Of a DNA stretch of 64,000 nucleotides, positions 33,200 through 43,013 are shown piece by piece. The notes beneath the pieces are model-generated. The model searched no databases. It saw nothing but the letters and a program-made list of their open reading frames with translations, and was not told the origin of the DNA. Every line of letters begins with the position of its first letter. Position 1 is the first letter of the stretch. The stretch is from NCBI RefSeq assembly GCF_020524625.1, contig NZ_JAIVLL010000001.1:620001-684000 (forward strand). Direction: 5' to 3'. The DNA is from Brevundimonas poindexterae. Lineage in GTDB: Bacteria > Pseudomonadota > Alphaproteobacteria > Caulobacterales > Caulobacteraceae. Made by a program: the position numbers and the translations under genes.

Positions 33200-34216
33200 T
33201 CAGCCGACCTCGGCGATCGCCTCGACCAACTCCCCCACCGCCTCGTCGGTCGTGGCCCAGGAACAGACGAACCGGACCGAGCCGTCGTCGAAGCGGTAGC
33301 AGGCCCAGCCCTTCTCGTTCAGCCGGGCATGCGAGGACGCCGGCATGCGCACGAACACCGTATTGGCCTCGACCGGGTGGGCCAGCACATGCGGCGAGCG
33401 CATCACAATGCCCTCGGCCAGCTTGCGCGCCATGGCATTGGCGTGGGCAGCGCGGGTCTCCCAGGCGCCGGTCTCAAGCAGACCCAGCAGGGGTGCGGCC
33501 AGGAACCGGCCCTTGGAGGCCATCTGGCCGGCCTGTTTCAGGCGATTGTCGACGCGACGTGCCAGCGAGGTGTCAAACATCACCAGCGCCTCGCAGCACA
33601 GGGCACCGGCCTTGGCACCGCCCAGCACCAGAACATCGACGCCCAGTTTCGCGATGCCGGTCAGGTCGAAGCCCGACGCCACCGCATTGGCCAGACGGGC
33701 GCCGTCCATATGCACGCCATGGCCGCGCGCCTTCACGGGGTCGATCAGCGCCTTCAGCTCGTCATGGGTATAGACGGTGCCGTATTCGGTCGCCTGCGTC
33801 AGGGACAGGGCGGCCGGGGGCTGTCGATGGCCGACCTCCGGCTCGGACAGATGGGCGGTCAGGGCAGCCGGGTCGATCTTGCCGGAGAACCCCGGCAGGC
33901 CGATCAGGCCGACGCCCTGGCCGAAGAAGCCGGGCGCGCCGGTCTCGTCCGTGCAGATGTGGGCGGCATGGTGGGCCAGCACCGCCTCGAACGGCCAGGC
34001 CAGCATCGAAAGGGCCAGCGCATTCGCTGCCGTCCCGGAAAAGACGAAACGGACCTCGGCCTCGGCATCCAGCTTCTCGCGGATCAGGTCGGCCGCCCGG
34101 GCCGTGACCTCATCCGTGCCGTAGGCGCGCGCGAACCCGCTGTTGGCCTCGGTCAGGGCCGCGAGAGCTTCCGGCGCCATGCCCGCCGTATTGTCGGAGC
34201 CGAAGTCGTAGCGCAT
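33200..34216 (-). CDS. ltaE: low-specificity L-threonine aldolase
   Basis: PLP enzyme of fold type I that cleaves threonine or allo-threonine to glycine and acetaldehyde. 338 residues. It opens with the family's FGSDNTAGMAPEALAALTEAN, has HIC in the active-site loop, HMDGARLANA for cofactor binding and LGGAKAGALCCEALV with the Schiff-base Lys. Its ATG overlaps the mscS-like stop by one base (TAATG), so it is the second gene of a two-gene operon. Confidence 0.9.
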   Translation of the reverse strand: MRYDFGSDNTAGMAPEALAALTEANSGFARAYGTDEVTARAADLIREKLDAEAEVRFVFSGTAANALALSMLAWPFEAVLAHHAAHICTDETGAPGFFGQGVGLIGLPGFSGKIDPAALTAHLSEPEVGHRQPPAALSLTQATEYGTVYTHDELKALIDPVKARGHGVHMDGARLANAVASGFDLTGIAKLGVDVLVLGGAKAGALCCEALVMFDTSLARRVDNRLKQAGQMASKGRFLAAPLLGLLETGAWETRAAHANAMARKLAEGIVMRSPHVLAHPVEANTVFVRMPASSHARLNEKGWACYRFDDGSVRFVCSWATTDEAVGELVEAIAEVG

Positions 34217-35184
34217 TACGCCTTGCCTTCCCGATCATCGGTCTTGCCGGCCTTGTCTGACTTTTCCGTCTTGTCCGCCGAGACCATCACCAGGCGCGCC
34301 AGATCGGCCCCCTTGTGCGGCACCTCGACCTGATGCGGGAACGGAATCTCGATACCAGCCTCATCCAGGGCTTCCTTGCCGCCCTGCATCAGGTCGGCCT
34401 GGGTCTGCCACCAGTCTCCGGAATAGACCCAGGCGTGCAGGGTGATCTGGACCGCGCTGTCCAGCAGTCCGGTGACCCCCGACCAGACGGGCGGGTCCTG
34501 CATCACCTTGTCGTGGCGGGTCGCGACCCCTTCCAGCACCTCGCGGGCCTGCTTCAGGTCCTCGCCATAGCCGACAGTGAAGTCGATCTCGACGCGGCGC
34601 CGCGTCTGACCTGACAGGTTCAGGATGCGGTCGCCGAGCACCAGCGAGTTGGGCACGACGATCTTGTGGTTGCTGGCATTCGTCAGCTGGGTCGTGAACA
34701 GGTCGAGCTTGGTCACCGACGCCGTGACGCCGCCGATGTCGACCACGTCCCCGACCCGGTAGGGCCGCAGGACCAGCAGCATGACGCCGGCCGCCACATT
34801 CGACAGCGTGCCCTGCAGCGCCAGACCCACGGCGAGAGAGGCCGCGCCGAGAACCGCGATGATCGAGGTGGTCTGGACGCCGAGCCGCTGCAACACCGCG
34901 ATCAGGCCGAGGATCAGGACCGCGACCCGGACCACCTGGACCGCAAAATTCAGGACTGTGGAATCGTGGCGGAAGGCGCTGATCCGTCCCAGCCCCTTGC
35001 GTGCGGCCGACGCCGCCCAGCGCGAGGCCACAATGGTCGCAATCAGGATCAGGATGGCCAAGGTCAGGTTGACCGCGAAGTCGCCGATCAACTGCGTCGC
35101 CTTGGCGATCATGGCCGCATCGAGGGTGATGGCATCGCGACCCGAGGCCAGGGTCGTGGCTAGGAGGCTGGTCTTTTCGCTCAT
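34216..35184 (-). CDS. small-conductance mechanosensitive channel (MscS family)
   Basis: 322 residues. Three membrane helices include the pore helix AVLGAASLAVGLALQGTLSN, with the Gly/Ala pattern of MscS TM3, followed by the beta domain (PYRVGDVVDIGGVTASV; VPNSLVLGDRILNLS). The C-terminus is long, charged and Lys/Asp-rich. The protein releases solutes on hypo-osmotic shock in the inner membrane. It is coupled with the threonine aldolase gene, a pairing with no clear functional reason. Confidence 0.92.
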   Translation of the reverse strand: MSEKTSLLATTLASGRDAITLDAAMIAKATQLIGDFAVNLTLAILILIATIVASRWAASAARKGLGRISAFRHDSTVLNFAVQVVRVAVLILGLIAVLQRLGVQTTSIIAVLGAASLAVGLALQGTLSNVAAGVMLLVLRPYRVGDVVDIGGVTASVTKLDLFTTQLTNASNHKIVVPNSLVLGDRILNLSGQTRRRVEIDFTVGYGEDLKQAREVLEGVATRHDKVMQDPPVWSGVTGLLDSAVQITLHAWVYSGDWWQTQADLMQGGKEALDEAGIEIPFPHQVEVPHKGADLARLVMVSADKTEKSDKAGKTDDREGKA

Positions 35185-35252
35185 GCCCCGGGTCTAGCGC
35201 GACCACGGGCCATGTGAACCCCCTGCTCCGGAATTCTTTGCCGGAACAGGCC

Positions 35253-37085
35253 TCAGGCGGCGGCCTGGGCCTGAATGTCGACGCCCGACATTTCGCGCAG
35301 GGCTTCGCGGCCTTCCCCGACCCGGGCCATCATCTGGGCCAGGGCGACAAAGTCGATCGGCTTGTTGAGATAGGCGTCGGCACCGGCATCCAGCCCCGCG
35401 GCATGGTCCTCGCTGCGGGCGGAGGCCGACAGCACCACGATCGGGGTCTCGGTGTTGGCACCGTTGCCGTCGCGGATGTGGCGGGTCGCCGTCAGGCCGT
35501 CCATCACGGGCATGTTGACGTCCATGATGATCAGGTCGAACGCCTGGGTCGCGCAGGCATCGAGCGCCAGCTGGCCGTTCTCGGCCGTCGCCGACACGTG
35601 TCCGGCCGAGCCCATCCAGGCCTCCAGAATCATGCGGTTCACCGGGTGGTCCTCGACGATCAGGACCGACATCTGGCGGCCGTCCTCAACCTCGGCGCTG
35701 ATCTCCTCCACCGGCGCCGGTGCGGCCCATTCCACCACCTCGGCCTCGACGGCGAAGGTGAAGACCGAGCCCTTGCCCAGTTCCGACTGGATGGTGATGT
35801 CACCGCCCATGATGTTGGCCATACGACGCGAGATGGTCAGGCCCAGCCCGGTGCCGCCGAAGCGACGCGTCGACGACGCATCCACCTGGGTGAAGGGCTG
35901 GAACAGCCGCGCCATGTCTTCCGACGAAATGCCGGTGCCGCTGTCCTTGACCTCGAACTCGAAGCTGACGCGGCGGTCGGCGACGCGCTGTCCGCGGACC
36001 GTATAGGTCACGGCGCCCGTATCGGTGAACTTCACCGCATTCGACAACAGATTGTGGATCACTTGGCAGACGCGCAGGGGGTCGCCCCGCACCACGGCCG
36101 GGATCTCGCCTTCCTGACAGACCTCGAAGGTCAGACCCTTGGCCTCGGCCTGGGCCTGGAACGGACCGGTCACGCGGCGATGCAGATCCTCGACCGAGAC
36201 GTCGACCGTCTCGAACGTCATCTTGCCCGCCTCGATCTTGGTCATGTCGAGGATGTCGTTCAGCAGGCTCAGCAGATTGTCGCCCGAGTTGCGGATGATC
36301 GACAGATATTCGCGCTGGGTGGCCTCCAGACGGGTCGCGCTCAGCAGCTGGGCGGCGCCCAGCACCCCGTTCATGGGGGTGCGCAGTTCGTGCGAGATGA
36401 TGCCCAGGAAGTTCGACTTGGCCTCATTGGCGGCATTGGCCTTGTCGCGGGCCGTCTCCAGCTCCTCGATCAGATGGGCCTGATGGGCCTGGAAGGCGCG
36501 GATTCGCTCTTCGCGCATCATGGTCATGGTCACCAGCACGAACAGGCCCGCGGCCGTGAACGGCACCACCGCCATGAACGGCCAGAAGATGGGGCTGCCC
36601 CACAAGCTGATGGCGATGATCAGGGCAACCGCGCCGTAGGGTGACGAGATCACCATGGCCTGACGCGGCGAGCTGCGCAGTTGGGCGAACACCAGCACAT
36701 AGCCGGCGACCAGCAGGCTGAGCGCCAGCGGTTGTCCGAAGGGCGTGCCCGAGAACCAGGCCAGCAGCGGTGCTGCGGCCCAGGCTGCGGTCGTCACCGT
36801 CGCCACCAGCGGGAAGATCAGGCCCCAGCCCGTGCCGACGCGCTGGCTGATGCGCTTTTCGACGGCCCCGCGGAGTGCCCCGGCGGCCAGGGTGCCGACG
36901 AACCACAGGCCCGCGGTCACAGTGCCCAGGGTGGCCAGCAGGCCAAGCGCCCAGCTGGTGATGATCAGATAGCGAAGATACTGGGTCTGCAGGATGGCGC
37001 GCAGCGCCGCTGCAGCCTCTCCCGGCGCCGAATCCTGCCCTAATCCGTCTGTTTCGACCAAGGCGGGCCCCCTCCGCACCGTCAT
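35253..37085 (-). CDS. hybrid sensor histidine kinase / response regulator
   Basis: 610 residues. Five or six membrane helices (about 40-190), a short coiled linker, HisKA with FLGIISHELRTPMNG (phospho-His), HATPase with N-box NAVKFTD, DSGTGIS and GTGLGLTISRRM, then a C-terminal receiver domain with LIIMDVNMPVMDG (phospho-Asp) and a conserved Lys in NKPID. There is no periplasmic sensor domain, so the signal is probably sensed in the membrane. No response regulator gene is adjacent; phosphate probably passes to a separate phosphotransfer protein. Confidence 0.92.
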   Translation of the reverse strand: MTVRRGPALVETDGLGQDSAPGEAAAALRAILQTQYLRYLIITSWALGLLATLGTVTAGLWFVGTLAAGALRGAVEKRISQRVGTGWGLIFPLVATVTTAAWAAAPLLAWFSGTPFGQPLALSLLVAGYVLVFAQLRSSPRQAMVISSPYGAVALIIAISLWGSPIFWPFMAVVPFTAAGLFVLVTMTMMREERIRAFQAHQAHLIEELETARDKANAANEAKSNFLGIISHELRTPMNGVLGAAQLLSATRLEATQREYLSIIRNSGDNLLSLLNDILDMTKIEAGKMTFETVDVSVEDLHRRVTGPFQAQAEAKGLTFEVCQEGEIPAVVRGDPLRVCQVIHNLLSNAVKFTDTGAVTYTVRGQRVADRRVSFEFEVKDSGTGISSEDMARLFQPFTQVDASSTRRFGGTGLGLTISRRMANIMGGDITIQSELGKGSVFTFAVEAEVVEWAAPAPVEEISAEVEDGRQMSVLIVEDHPVNRMILEAWMGSAGHVSATAENGQLALDACATQAFDLIIMDVNMPVMDGLTATRHIRDGNGANTETPIVVLSASARSEDHAAGLDAGADAYLNKPIDFVALAQMMARVGEGREALREMSGVDIQAQAAA

Positions 37086-37148
37086 CTGGAAGCCAACACG
37101 CTAGGCAGAAGGTTCTAAGAGTAGGTGAATCTGCGTATCTTTCGCGGC

Positions 37149-37463
37149 TTACGCTCCGGATACGGACTTTTCAGCCTCCTGCGGGGTCAGGGCCTTGACC
37201 GACAGGGCGTGCACCGGCCCGGCCAGTTCTTCCCGCAAAAGATCCAGCACTCGGCGCTGGCGCTGCACGCGCCCCACGCCCTCAAAGGCGGTCGAGACGA
37301 TCACCAGGTTGAAATGGCTCTCTCCGCCGGGCTTCGCATCCATGCCGCCTTCGTGGTGGTGACCGGCGTGTCGCGCGCTGTCGTCGACCAGTTCGATGGC
37401 GTCCGGTGACAGGGCGGCCCCCAGTTTTTCGAGAATTCTTTGGGCAATAGGGCCGTGCGACAT
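37149..37463 (-). CDS. BolA family protein
   Basis: 104 residues, typical of the BolA/IbaG fold. It has RILEKLGAALSPDAIELVDDS, then a His-rich AGHHHEGG stretch, GGESHFNLVIVS and a helix with RVLDLLREEL. BolA proteins bind monothiol glutaredoxins and share Fe-S clusters through conserved His. The start at 37463 (MSHGPIAQRI) is preferred; eight upstream in-frame residues overlap the divergent gene's promoter space. Confidence 0.9.
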   Translation of the reverse strand: MSHGPIAQRILEKLGAALSPDAIELVDDSARHAGHHHEGGMDAKPGGESHFNLVIVSTAFEGVGRVQRQRRVLDLLREELAGPVHALSVKALTPQEAEKSVSGA

Positions 37464-37508
37464 GTCATCTTCCTTGATGAGGACCAAATCAGCCCTACAC
37501 TTTGGGGG

Positions 37509-38165
37509 ATGCCTTCATCCTTTCAATACAAGCCGCGCTTCACGGACATCCGCGTCAAGCCGCCCCGCACCGAAGAGGAGCGCGTGGCCGAGGCCGATGT
37601 CCTGCACCTCAAGCCCGGCGAAAAGCCCTGTCAGTGGCCCGACTGCACCCGGGCTGCGACCGCCCGCGCGCCCAAGTCGCGCGAGCGCATCAATGATTTC
37701 TACGATTTCTGTCAGCCCCACGCGGCCGAGTACAACAAGGGCTGGAATTTCTACGCCGGCATGAGCGAGGCCGAGATCGCTGCCGCGCGCGAGAATGAGG
37801 CCATGACCGGCGGTCGCCCGACCTGGGAGATGAAGGCCGGCCGCTTCAGTCGTGAGGCTGCCGCTGCATCGCGCACGTCCGGCACCGGTGGCACCTGGCG
37901 CGACAGCTTCGGCCTGTTCGGACGCAGGGGCGAGGCCGTCCCCGAAAAGCCTGGCGAGGACCGCCGCATCGGCCGGCTGGAGCGGGCGGCCCTGGCGGAC
38001 CTCGATCTGGAACCCGGCGTCGAGAAGAAGGCCATCAAGGTCCGCTACCACGAACTGCTCAAGCGCTTTCACCCCGACCACAACAAGGGCGACCGCGGCG
38101 CCGAGGCCAAACTCCAGCGCGTGATCAAGGCCTGGAAGACCTTGCAGAAGGCCGGCCTCGCCTGA
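37509..38165 (+). CDS. DnaJ-domain protein
   Basis: 218 residues. The first part is soluble with a CxxxxC pair (CQWPDCTRA) and conserved YDFCQPHAAEYNKGWN, as in the alphaproteobacterial J-domain family. The C-terminal 60 residues form a J domain with YHELLKRFHPDHNKGD, carrying the HPD motif that stimulates Hsp70 (DnaK). The start at 37509 is used since upstream codons overlap the bolA start region. It is divergent from bolA across 45 bases. Confidence 0.88.
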   Translation: MPSSFQYKPRFTDIRVKPPRTEEERVAEADVLHLKPGEKPCQWPDCTRAATARAPKSRERINDFYDFCQPHAAEYNKGWNFYAGMSEAEIAAARENEAMTGGRPTWEMKAGRFSREAAAASRTSGTGGTWRDSFGLFGRRGEAVPEKPGEDRRIGRLERAALADLDLEPGVEKKAIKVRYHELLKRFHPDHNKGDRGAEAKLQRVIKAWKTLQKAGLA

Positions 38166-38215
38166 CCGATCCGGGGTCGTGGACGTAAGCCGGGGGTCAG
38201 CCTAAGACTGCCGAC

Positions 38216-39325
38216 ATGGCCCATGCCCCTCAGGTGCTGATCGTCGGCGCAGGTCCCACAGGACTGGCCGCAGGACTGTTCCTGACGCGCGCGGGGGTGC
38301 CGGTGCGGATCGTCGACGCTGCCCAGCAGCCCACCGCCACCTCGAACGCGCTGGCGGTCAATCCGCGCACCCTGGACCTGCTGGCGCCCACCGGCGTGTC
38401 TGCGCGGGTTCTGGAACAGGGCCAGCCGATTGCCGGGATTCGCATTGCCACCGACGGGCGTCAGGTCGCCCGGCTCTGCCCCGACTGGGCGCGGATCGCG
38501 CCGGGACGGCCGATGACCATCCTTCCGCAGGCGCGCACCGAGACCCTGCTGGCCGAAGCCTTCACCGCGCTGGGCGGTCAGGTCGAACGCGGCCTGGCCT
38601 TGACGGCGCTGGCGCAGGACGCAGATCGTGTGACGGCCACCCTTTCGAACGGCGAAACCGTGACCGTCCCGTTGCTGCTGGGCGCAGACGGGGCCCACTC
38701 GGCGGTGCGCCACGCCCTCGACCTCGACTTTCCGGGCGAAGCCATGCCCATGCCGTGGCACCTGATGGACGTCGACATCGAAGGCGCGCCACAGGACGAG
38801 GCCTGGATCGACTTTCAACGGGTCGGCCCCGTGGTTGTCCTGCCTTTCTCGGGCGGGACCTTCCGGCTGATCGGCTTTGGGCCGGACCTGCTCACGCGCC
38901 TGCCGGACGGCTGGCGTGCCGGGCATGTCCACTGGTCGTCGCAGTTCACCATCTCGCACCGCATCGTGCCGACCATGGCGGTTGGGCGGGTCGCCCTCGC
39001 CGGCGACGCCGCCCACATCCACTCGCCCGTTGGCGGGCGCGGCATGAACCTCGGCATCGAGGACGCCTTCGTCTTTGCCGCCTGCGCTGCGGATGTCCTC
39101 AAGGGGCAGCCCGATCGGTTGGCCGACTATGCGCGACTGAGGCGGTCGGTAGATGCCGACTGGGTCCGGACCGCGCGGAGCCTCACCCGGTTCGTCGCCG
39201 ACGACTCTCTCGGCGCGCGACTGCTGAAGCGCTGGGGTCCGCCTCTGGCGGCGCGGGTGCCCGGTCTGGTGGATCGCGCGATCCGGCGGGGTACGGGTCT
39301 CGACCACCCGGTGCGCATCCGCTAA
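38216..39325 (+). CDS. FAD-dependent monooxygenase (PHBH-like)
   Basis: 369 residues. It has the N-terminal dinucleotide-binding [17 protein letters not shown], the mid-protein [12 protein letters not shown] (DG motif) and the C-terminal [18 protein letters not shown], which contact FAD in class A aromatic hydroxylases. It is shorter than phenol hydroxylases and lacks their thioredoxin-like tail. The substrate is unknown; ubiquinone-type or aromatic hydroxylation is possible. It stands alone upstream of cobS. Confidence 0.88.
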   Translation: MAHAPQVLIVGAGPTGLAAGLFLTRAGVPVRIVDAAQQPTATSNALAVNPRTLDLLAPTGVSARVLEQGQPIAGIRIATDGRQVARLCPDWARIAPGRPMTILPQARTETLLAEAFTALGGQVERGLALTALAQDADRVTATLSNGETVTVPLLLGADGAHSAVRHALDLDFPGEAMPMPWHLMDVDIEGAPQDEAWIDFQRVGPVVVLPFSGGTFRLIGFGPDLLTRLPDGWRAGHVHWSSQFTISHRIVPTMAVGRVALAGDAAHIHSPVGGRGMNLGIEDAFVFAACAADVLKGQPDRLADYARLRRSVDADWVRTARSLTRFVADDSLGARLLKRWGPPLAARVPGLVDRAIRRGTGLDHPVRIR

Positions 39326-39335
39326 TCGCACCCTC

Positions 39336-40340
39336 ATGACCTCTCCGCTCGACTCCTCCCCCGATCCCCTGCTGACGCTCGAACCCCACCGGCAGGTGTC
39401 GGTCCGCGAGCTGTTCGGCGTCGACTCGGACATGACCGTGCCGGTCTTTACCGAGCGCGACAGCCACGTGCCCGACATCGACGAGGCCTATCGCTTCGAT
39501 CCCCAGACGACGCTGGCCATCTGCGCGGGGTTCGCCTTCGACCGCCGCGTCATGGTTCAGGGCTACCACGGCACCGGCAAGTCGACCCACATCGAGCAGG
39601 TCGCCGCCCGCCTCAACTGGCCACTGGTTCGCGTGAACCTCGACAGCCACGTCAGCCGGATTGATCTGGTCGGCAAGGACGCCATCGTCCTTAAGGACGG
39701 CAAACAGGTCACCGAATTCCGCGAGGGCATGCTGCCCTGGGCGATCCAGCGGCCCATCGCCCTGGTGTTCGACGAATACGACGCCGGCCGTCCCGATGTG
39801 ATGTTCGTCATCCAGCGCGTGCTCGAGGCCCAGGGCCGCCTGACCCTGCTGGACCAGAACCGCGTCATCCGCCCGAACAAATTCTTCCGCCTGTTCGCCA
39901 CGACCAACACCATCGGCCTCGGCGACACCTCGGGCCTCTATCACGGCACCCAGCAGATCAATCAGGGCCAGATGGACCGCTGGAACATCGTGACCACGCT
40001 CAACTACCTTGACCACGACGTCGAGGCCGAGATCGTGGCCGCCAAGATCCCTGACTGGCAGGATGCCGAGGGCAAGCGCACCATCGCCGCCATGGTCCGC
40101 GTGGCCGACATGACCCGCAACGCCTTCATGAACGGCGACATCTCGACCGTCATGTCGCCCCGCACCGTCATCACCTGGGCCCAGAACGCCATTATCTTCG
40201 GCGGCGACGTCGGCCTGGCCTTCCGCCTGACCTTCCTGAACAAGTGCGACGAGCTGGAACGCCCGACCATCGCGGAGTTCTACCAGCGCGCGTTTGGCGA
40301 GGACCTGCCGGAAGCGGCGACGCGGGTGAAGGTGGGGTAG
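39336..40340 (+). CDS. cobS: cobaltochelatase subunit CobS
   Basis: AAA+ ATPase of the aerobic cobaltochelatase CobNST, which inserts cobalt into hydrogenobyrinate a,c-diamide in vitamin B12 synthesis. 334 residues: Walker [31 protein letters not shown] as Walker B region, and [20 protein letters not shown] as sensor. CobT often follows CobS, but here an unrelated gene starts ten bases later and no cobT is in the window. CobS-like proteins without their partners are often found in alphaproteobacteria. Confidence 0.93.
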   Translation: MTSPLDSSPDPLLTLEPHRQVSVRELFGVDSDMTVPVFTERDSHVPDIDEAYRFDPQTTLAICAGFAFDRRVMVQGYHGTGKSTHIEQVAARLNWPLVRVNLDSHVSRIDLVGKDAIVLKDGKQVTEFREGMLPWAIQRPIALVFDEYDAGRPDVMFVIQRVLEAQGRLTLLDQNRVIRPNKFFRLFATTNTIGLGDTSGLYHGTQQINQGQMDRWNIVTTLNYLDHDVEAEIVAAKIPDWQDAEGKRTIAAMVRVADMTRNAFMNGDISTVMSPRTVITWAQNAIIFGGDVGLAFRLTFLNKCDELERPTIAEFYQRAFGEDLPEAATRVKVG

Positions 40341-40350
40341 GCGGTGAGCC

Positions 40351-41415
40351 ATGCCCGGCACTGAGAGCGAGGCACCCTGGCCTAGGGCTCTGGAAACAGC
40401 GCTGGATGAGTTCAGGTCGAATCCCTCGGTGAAGGACGTGCCTGCCGGTCTGATCGAGCGTATTGTCGACGAGCTTGGGAAGCTCCCGCCTCAATCCATC
40501 CCGTGGGCCGGTAGCAGGGTGGCAGCGTGGGCGGGCCTATGGCACCAACCTGATCACCTGGCTGACCGGAGGGGATGTCTCATTCCCTTTTTTCGGCCTC
40601 CCGCGCCCCCGTCTCCGATGGAGCAGTTGGAGGCTTGCCCGCATGTGGCGCCCCTCATGCTGTTTCACCACAGCGGGTACTTCCGCCAGGCAGCACTTCG
40701 GCATCTGGCCAGGCTGCCAAACTCGCCATTCTTCATTGCGGCCCTGTTCTGGCGGACGAATGACTGGGTCGCCGAAGTCCGGGCTGAGGCGATCCGTGCA
40801 GGTTCCAGGCTCCTCGAGGCGGTCAAGGCAGATGCGATCGTCGGGGCCATGCCCTATTTGCTCAGCCGTGAGCTTGCCTGGGAACGCTGGGATCTGTCGG
40901 CCCGCGAGCTGTTGCATCAGAGCCTTGCCAGAAATGACGTCGCGGAGGCACTCGCATCCCATCTGGCCTCAACTGCGACCGGGCCGGTTGCGCGCACAAT
41001 GCAGCTGGCGATGCGGACCCCGGCGATAGACGAGGCATTACCCACCCTCGCACGCTCCGCCATTTCCCCTCACGTTCGACGCTTGGCCTATCACGCCCTG
41101 GGCACGGCCCAGGCGAGGTGGCCAGCTCGACCAGCTCGCAAGAGAACGGCCTACGGTTGGACCCCGAGGTACGAGTACGAGACCCGGGCGCTTTCCCCAT
41201 CACTTTCGCTGGATCACATCCTGGACCGTGCGGGCCGCGACCGTTCGCCCATCGTGCGTCGTGGAGCGCTCGACATCCTTATTCAGCTCTCGCAGGACCC
41301 GACTCCCTACCTGCCTCTGCTGGCAGAGCTGAGGGCGGACGCGAGTCCTTCAGTTCGCCAGAGGGCCGACTTCCTGATCCAGAAATTCAGGCCAGGCGAC
41401 GGATCGAGGCCGTAA
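40351..41415 (+). CDS. HEAT-repeat-like protein, unknown
   Basis: 354 residues, soluble, with repeated helical pairs such as YFRQAALRHLARLPN, VAEVRAEAIRAGSRLL, IVRRGALDILIQLSQDP and VRQRADFLIQKF, which look like HEAT or armadillo-type repeats. No catalytic motif is seen. GC content is somewhat lower than in cobS. It starts ten bases after cobS in the place where cobT might be expected, so it may be a recent insertion behind the cobS stop. The function is unknown. Confidence 0.7.
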   Translation: MPGTESEAPWPRALETALDEFRSNPSVKDVPAGLIERIVDELGKLPPQSIPWAGSRVAAWAGLWHQPDHLADRRGCLIPFFRPPAPPSPMEQLEACPHVAPLMLFHHSGYFRQAALRHLARLPNSPFFIAALFWRTNDWVAEVRAEAIRAGSRLLEAVKADAIVGAMPYLLSRELAWERWDLSARELLHQSLARNDVAEALASHLASTATGPVARTMQLAMRTPAIDEALPTLARSAISPHVRRLAYHALGTAQARWPARPARKRTAYGWTPRYEYETRALSPSLSLDHILDRAGRDRSPIVRRGALDILIQLSQDPTPYLPLLAELRADASPSVRQRADFLIQKFRPGDGSRP

Positions 41416-41449
41416 CCGCGCGGCACGCCGGGCCACTATCTCGCCTGAC

Positions 41450-42037
41450 CTACTCCCCCACCGGCTTCGTCAGGTCGAAGCTCACCCGCAGCAGGCGGTT
41501 TTCGCGGGACAATTCGTAGACGAAGGCCTCGCCGGGGTTGACCTCAACCGCCCAGACATTGGTGGTCGAGACTGCCGCATTGTTCGCGTTGAACAGGGCG
41601 ATCGAGAAGGCATCCACCGGGAACTCCTGACGCGTCGCCGTGCCCGCACTCTCCGTGTCGCCGCCGTACCAGTGCAGGGTGTGGGCCGTGCCGTCCGGGT
41701 CGCGGTGGTCGTGCTTGAGGCGCAGGCCATCGGTCGTCCGGCTGATCACCCAGGTGCGGCTGTGGTCGGCGCCCACGTGGAAGGGGATGCGGATCTCGCT
41801 GGCGGAGCAGTCGCGCACTTCCATGACCAGTCGGTGGCGGCGCATCTCTGCGTCGGCGGCGTCGTCGGTGACCACCTGCCCCTCAAAGGTCTGGCCGCAC
41901 AGGGCGGTCAGATTGGCGAAAAAGGCATCCTGCGCGCTGCCCTCCCCCTCGCCCGGCACACCGGTCGCACAGCCGGCGAGCAACAGGAGCGACAGGGCGG
42001 CGGCGGGGACGCGGGCGGTCATGGACAGGGTTTTCAT
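41450..42037 (-). CDS. lipoprotein of unknown function
   Basis: About 195 residues. The signal peptide (MTARVPAAALSLLLLAGC) ends in the lipobox LAGC. The mature part has FFANLTALCGQTFEGQVV, RHRLVMEVRDCS and HVGADHSRTWVISRT; these blocks recur in a conserved secreted family of Caulobacterales and sphingomonads that I cannot name. The start at 42037 gives six residues before the hydrophobic core. The frame open to 42226 would cross the rpmG promoter and start and is rejected. Confidence 0.75.
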   Translation of the reverse strand: MKTLSMTARVPAAALSLLLLAGCATGVPGEGEGSAQDAFFANLTALCGQTFEGQVVTDDAADAEMRRHRLVMEVRDCSASEIRIPFHVGADHSRTWVISRTTDGLRLKHDHRDPDGTAHTLHWYGGDTESAGTATRQEFPVDAFSIALFNANNAAVSTTNVWAVEVNPGEAFVYELSRENRLLRVSFDLTKPVGE

Positions 42038-42100
42038 GGCCGGAACTCTGGCGGGCCTGTGGCAGGCAGACAAGAAAAACCGCCTGTGGCATCGACGGCG

Positions 42101-42128
42101 TTGACTTGGGCGCGCGCCTGAGTATGTT
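42101..42128 (+). promoter_or_regulatory. sigma-70-type promoter of rpmG
   Basis: TTGACT at 42101-42106 and TATGTT at 42123-42128, 16 bases apart, 49 bases upstream of the rpmG ATG. Good match at the -35, moderate at the -10. AAAGGT at about 42162 is the ribosome site. Confidence 0.55.
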
Positions 42129-42176
42129 CCGCGCCTCTCATTCCACGGCTTTCGCCGTCGCAAAGGTAATTGTCCG

Positions 42177-42344
42177 ATGGCCAAACCGGCTTCCATCAAG
42201 ATCCGCCTGAACTCCACCGCGGACACCGGCTTCTTCTACGTCACCAAGAAGAACGCCCGCACCATGACCGAGAAGATGGTCGTCAAGAAGTACGATCCGG
42301 TCGTGAAAAAGCACGTCGAGTTCAAGGAAGGCAAGATCAAGTAA
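42177..42344 (+). CDS. rpmG: 50S ribosomal protein L33
   Basis: 55 residues starting [20 protein letters not shown] and ending EFKEGKIK, the full L33 pattern ([27 protein letters not shown]). It is the Cys-free form, which does not bind zinc. The gene has its own promoter and a strong terminator and forms a single-gene unit, divergent from a lipoprotein gene. The product sits near the E site of the large subunit. Confidence 0.96.
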   Translation: MAKPASIKIRLNSTADTGFFYVTKKNARTMTEKMVVKKYDPVVKKHVEFKEGKIK

Positions 42345-42370
42345 CTCCTTGAATGCCTGACACGTTTGCA

Positions 42371-42399
42371 ACGCCCGGCCCGAAAGGTCCGGGCGTTTT
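42371..42399 (+). terminator. rho-independent terminator of rpmG
   Basis: Stem ACGCCCGG (42371-42378) with CCGGGCGT (42389-42396), an inner CC/GG pair around cgaaa, then TTTT. It begins 26 bases after the rpmG stop and could also work against the convergent methyltransferase gene. Confidence 0.85.
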
Positions 42400-42407
42400 G
42401 CTGTGCG

Positions 42408-42986
42408 CTACCCGGCCTTGGTTGCGTCGAAATAGTGGTTGCCGCCCGCATCGGTCGACCGGCTCTCCAGCGCAAGGCCCACGCCATCAAGCGCTTGCCG
42501 GTAGGCCTCCTCCCCCAGCGAGCGTGAGGGGCGATCGGTCAGCACATCCGTCCATTCGCACGCCTGCCGGGGCGCGCTGAACAGGAACCGGCCGCCGGGC
42601 TTGAGGGCCCGGGCGACCCGTTCGATCAGCCTGCGCTGATCCCCGTCCGGCAAAAGAAACAGCAGTCCGACGGCCACGGCACCGTCAAACCGGAGACCGA
42701 ACAGATCGCTCTGTTCCGCCGCCTCGCAGGCGACCGGACAGTCGGAAAATCGCCGCTGGTATTCGGCCAGCAGCGTCGGGGACGCGTCGACGCCCCACAC
42801 CTTGAGCCCTGCTTCGACCAAGGTGCGCGTGACCGGCTCGCCATAGCCGCAGCCAATGTCCACCACCGCCGCGCCCGGCGGCAGCTGTTCGGCCCAGCGG
42901 CGTACGATATCGGCCCCCACGCCAGATCGCGCCGCCATGAAGGCGTCGGCCACCGCGTCCCAGCCGTGTGAATCGTCCGGCGTCAT
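42408..42986 (-). CDS. class I SAM-dependent methyltransferase
   Basis: 192 residues with the SAM motif VVDIGCGYGEPVTRTL, motif II region VWGVDASPTLLAEYQRRF, FDGAVAVGLLFLLPDGDQ and ALKPGGRFLFSAPRQACEW. The substrate is not evident; the layout is that of small-molecule or ubiquinone-type methyltransferases (Methyltransf_11/25). It is alone between rpmG and pleD and shares the minus strand with pleD-divK, 27 bases downstream of pleD. Confidence 0.88.
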   Translation of the reverse strand: MTPDDSHGWDAVADAFMAARSGVGADIVRRWAEQLPPGAAVVDIGCGYGEPVTRTLVEAGLKVWGVDASPTLLAEYQRRFSDCPVACEAAEQSDLFGLRFDGAVAVGLLFLLPDGDQRRLIERVARALKPGGRFLFSAPRQACEWTDVLTDRPSRSLGEEAYRQALDGVGLALESRSTDAGGNHYFDATKAG

Positions 42987-43013
42987 GGGGTCAGGCTAGC
43001 ACGCCGCAGCGTC

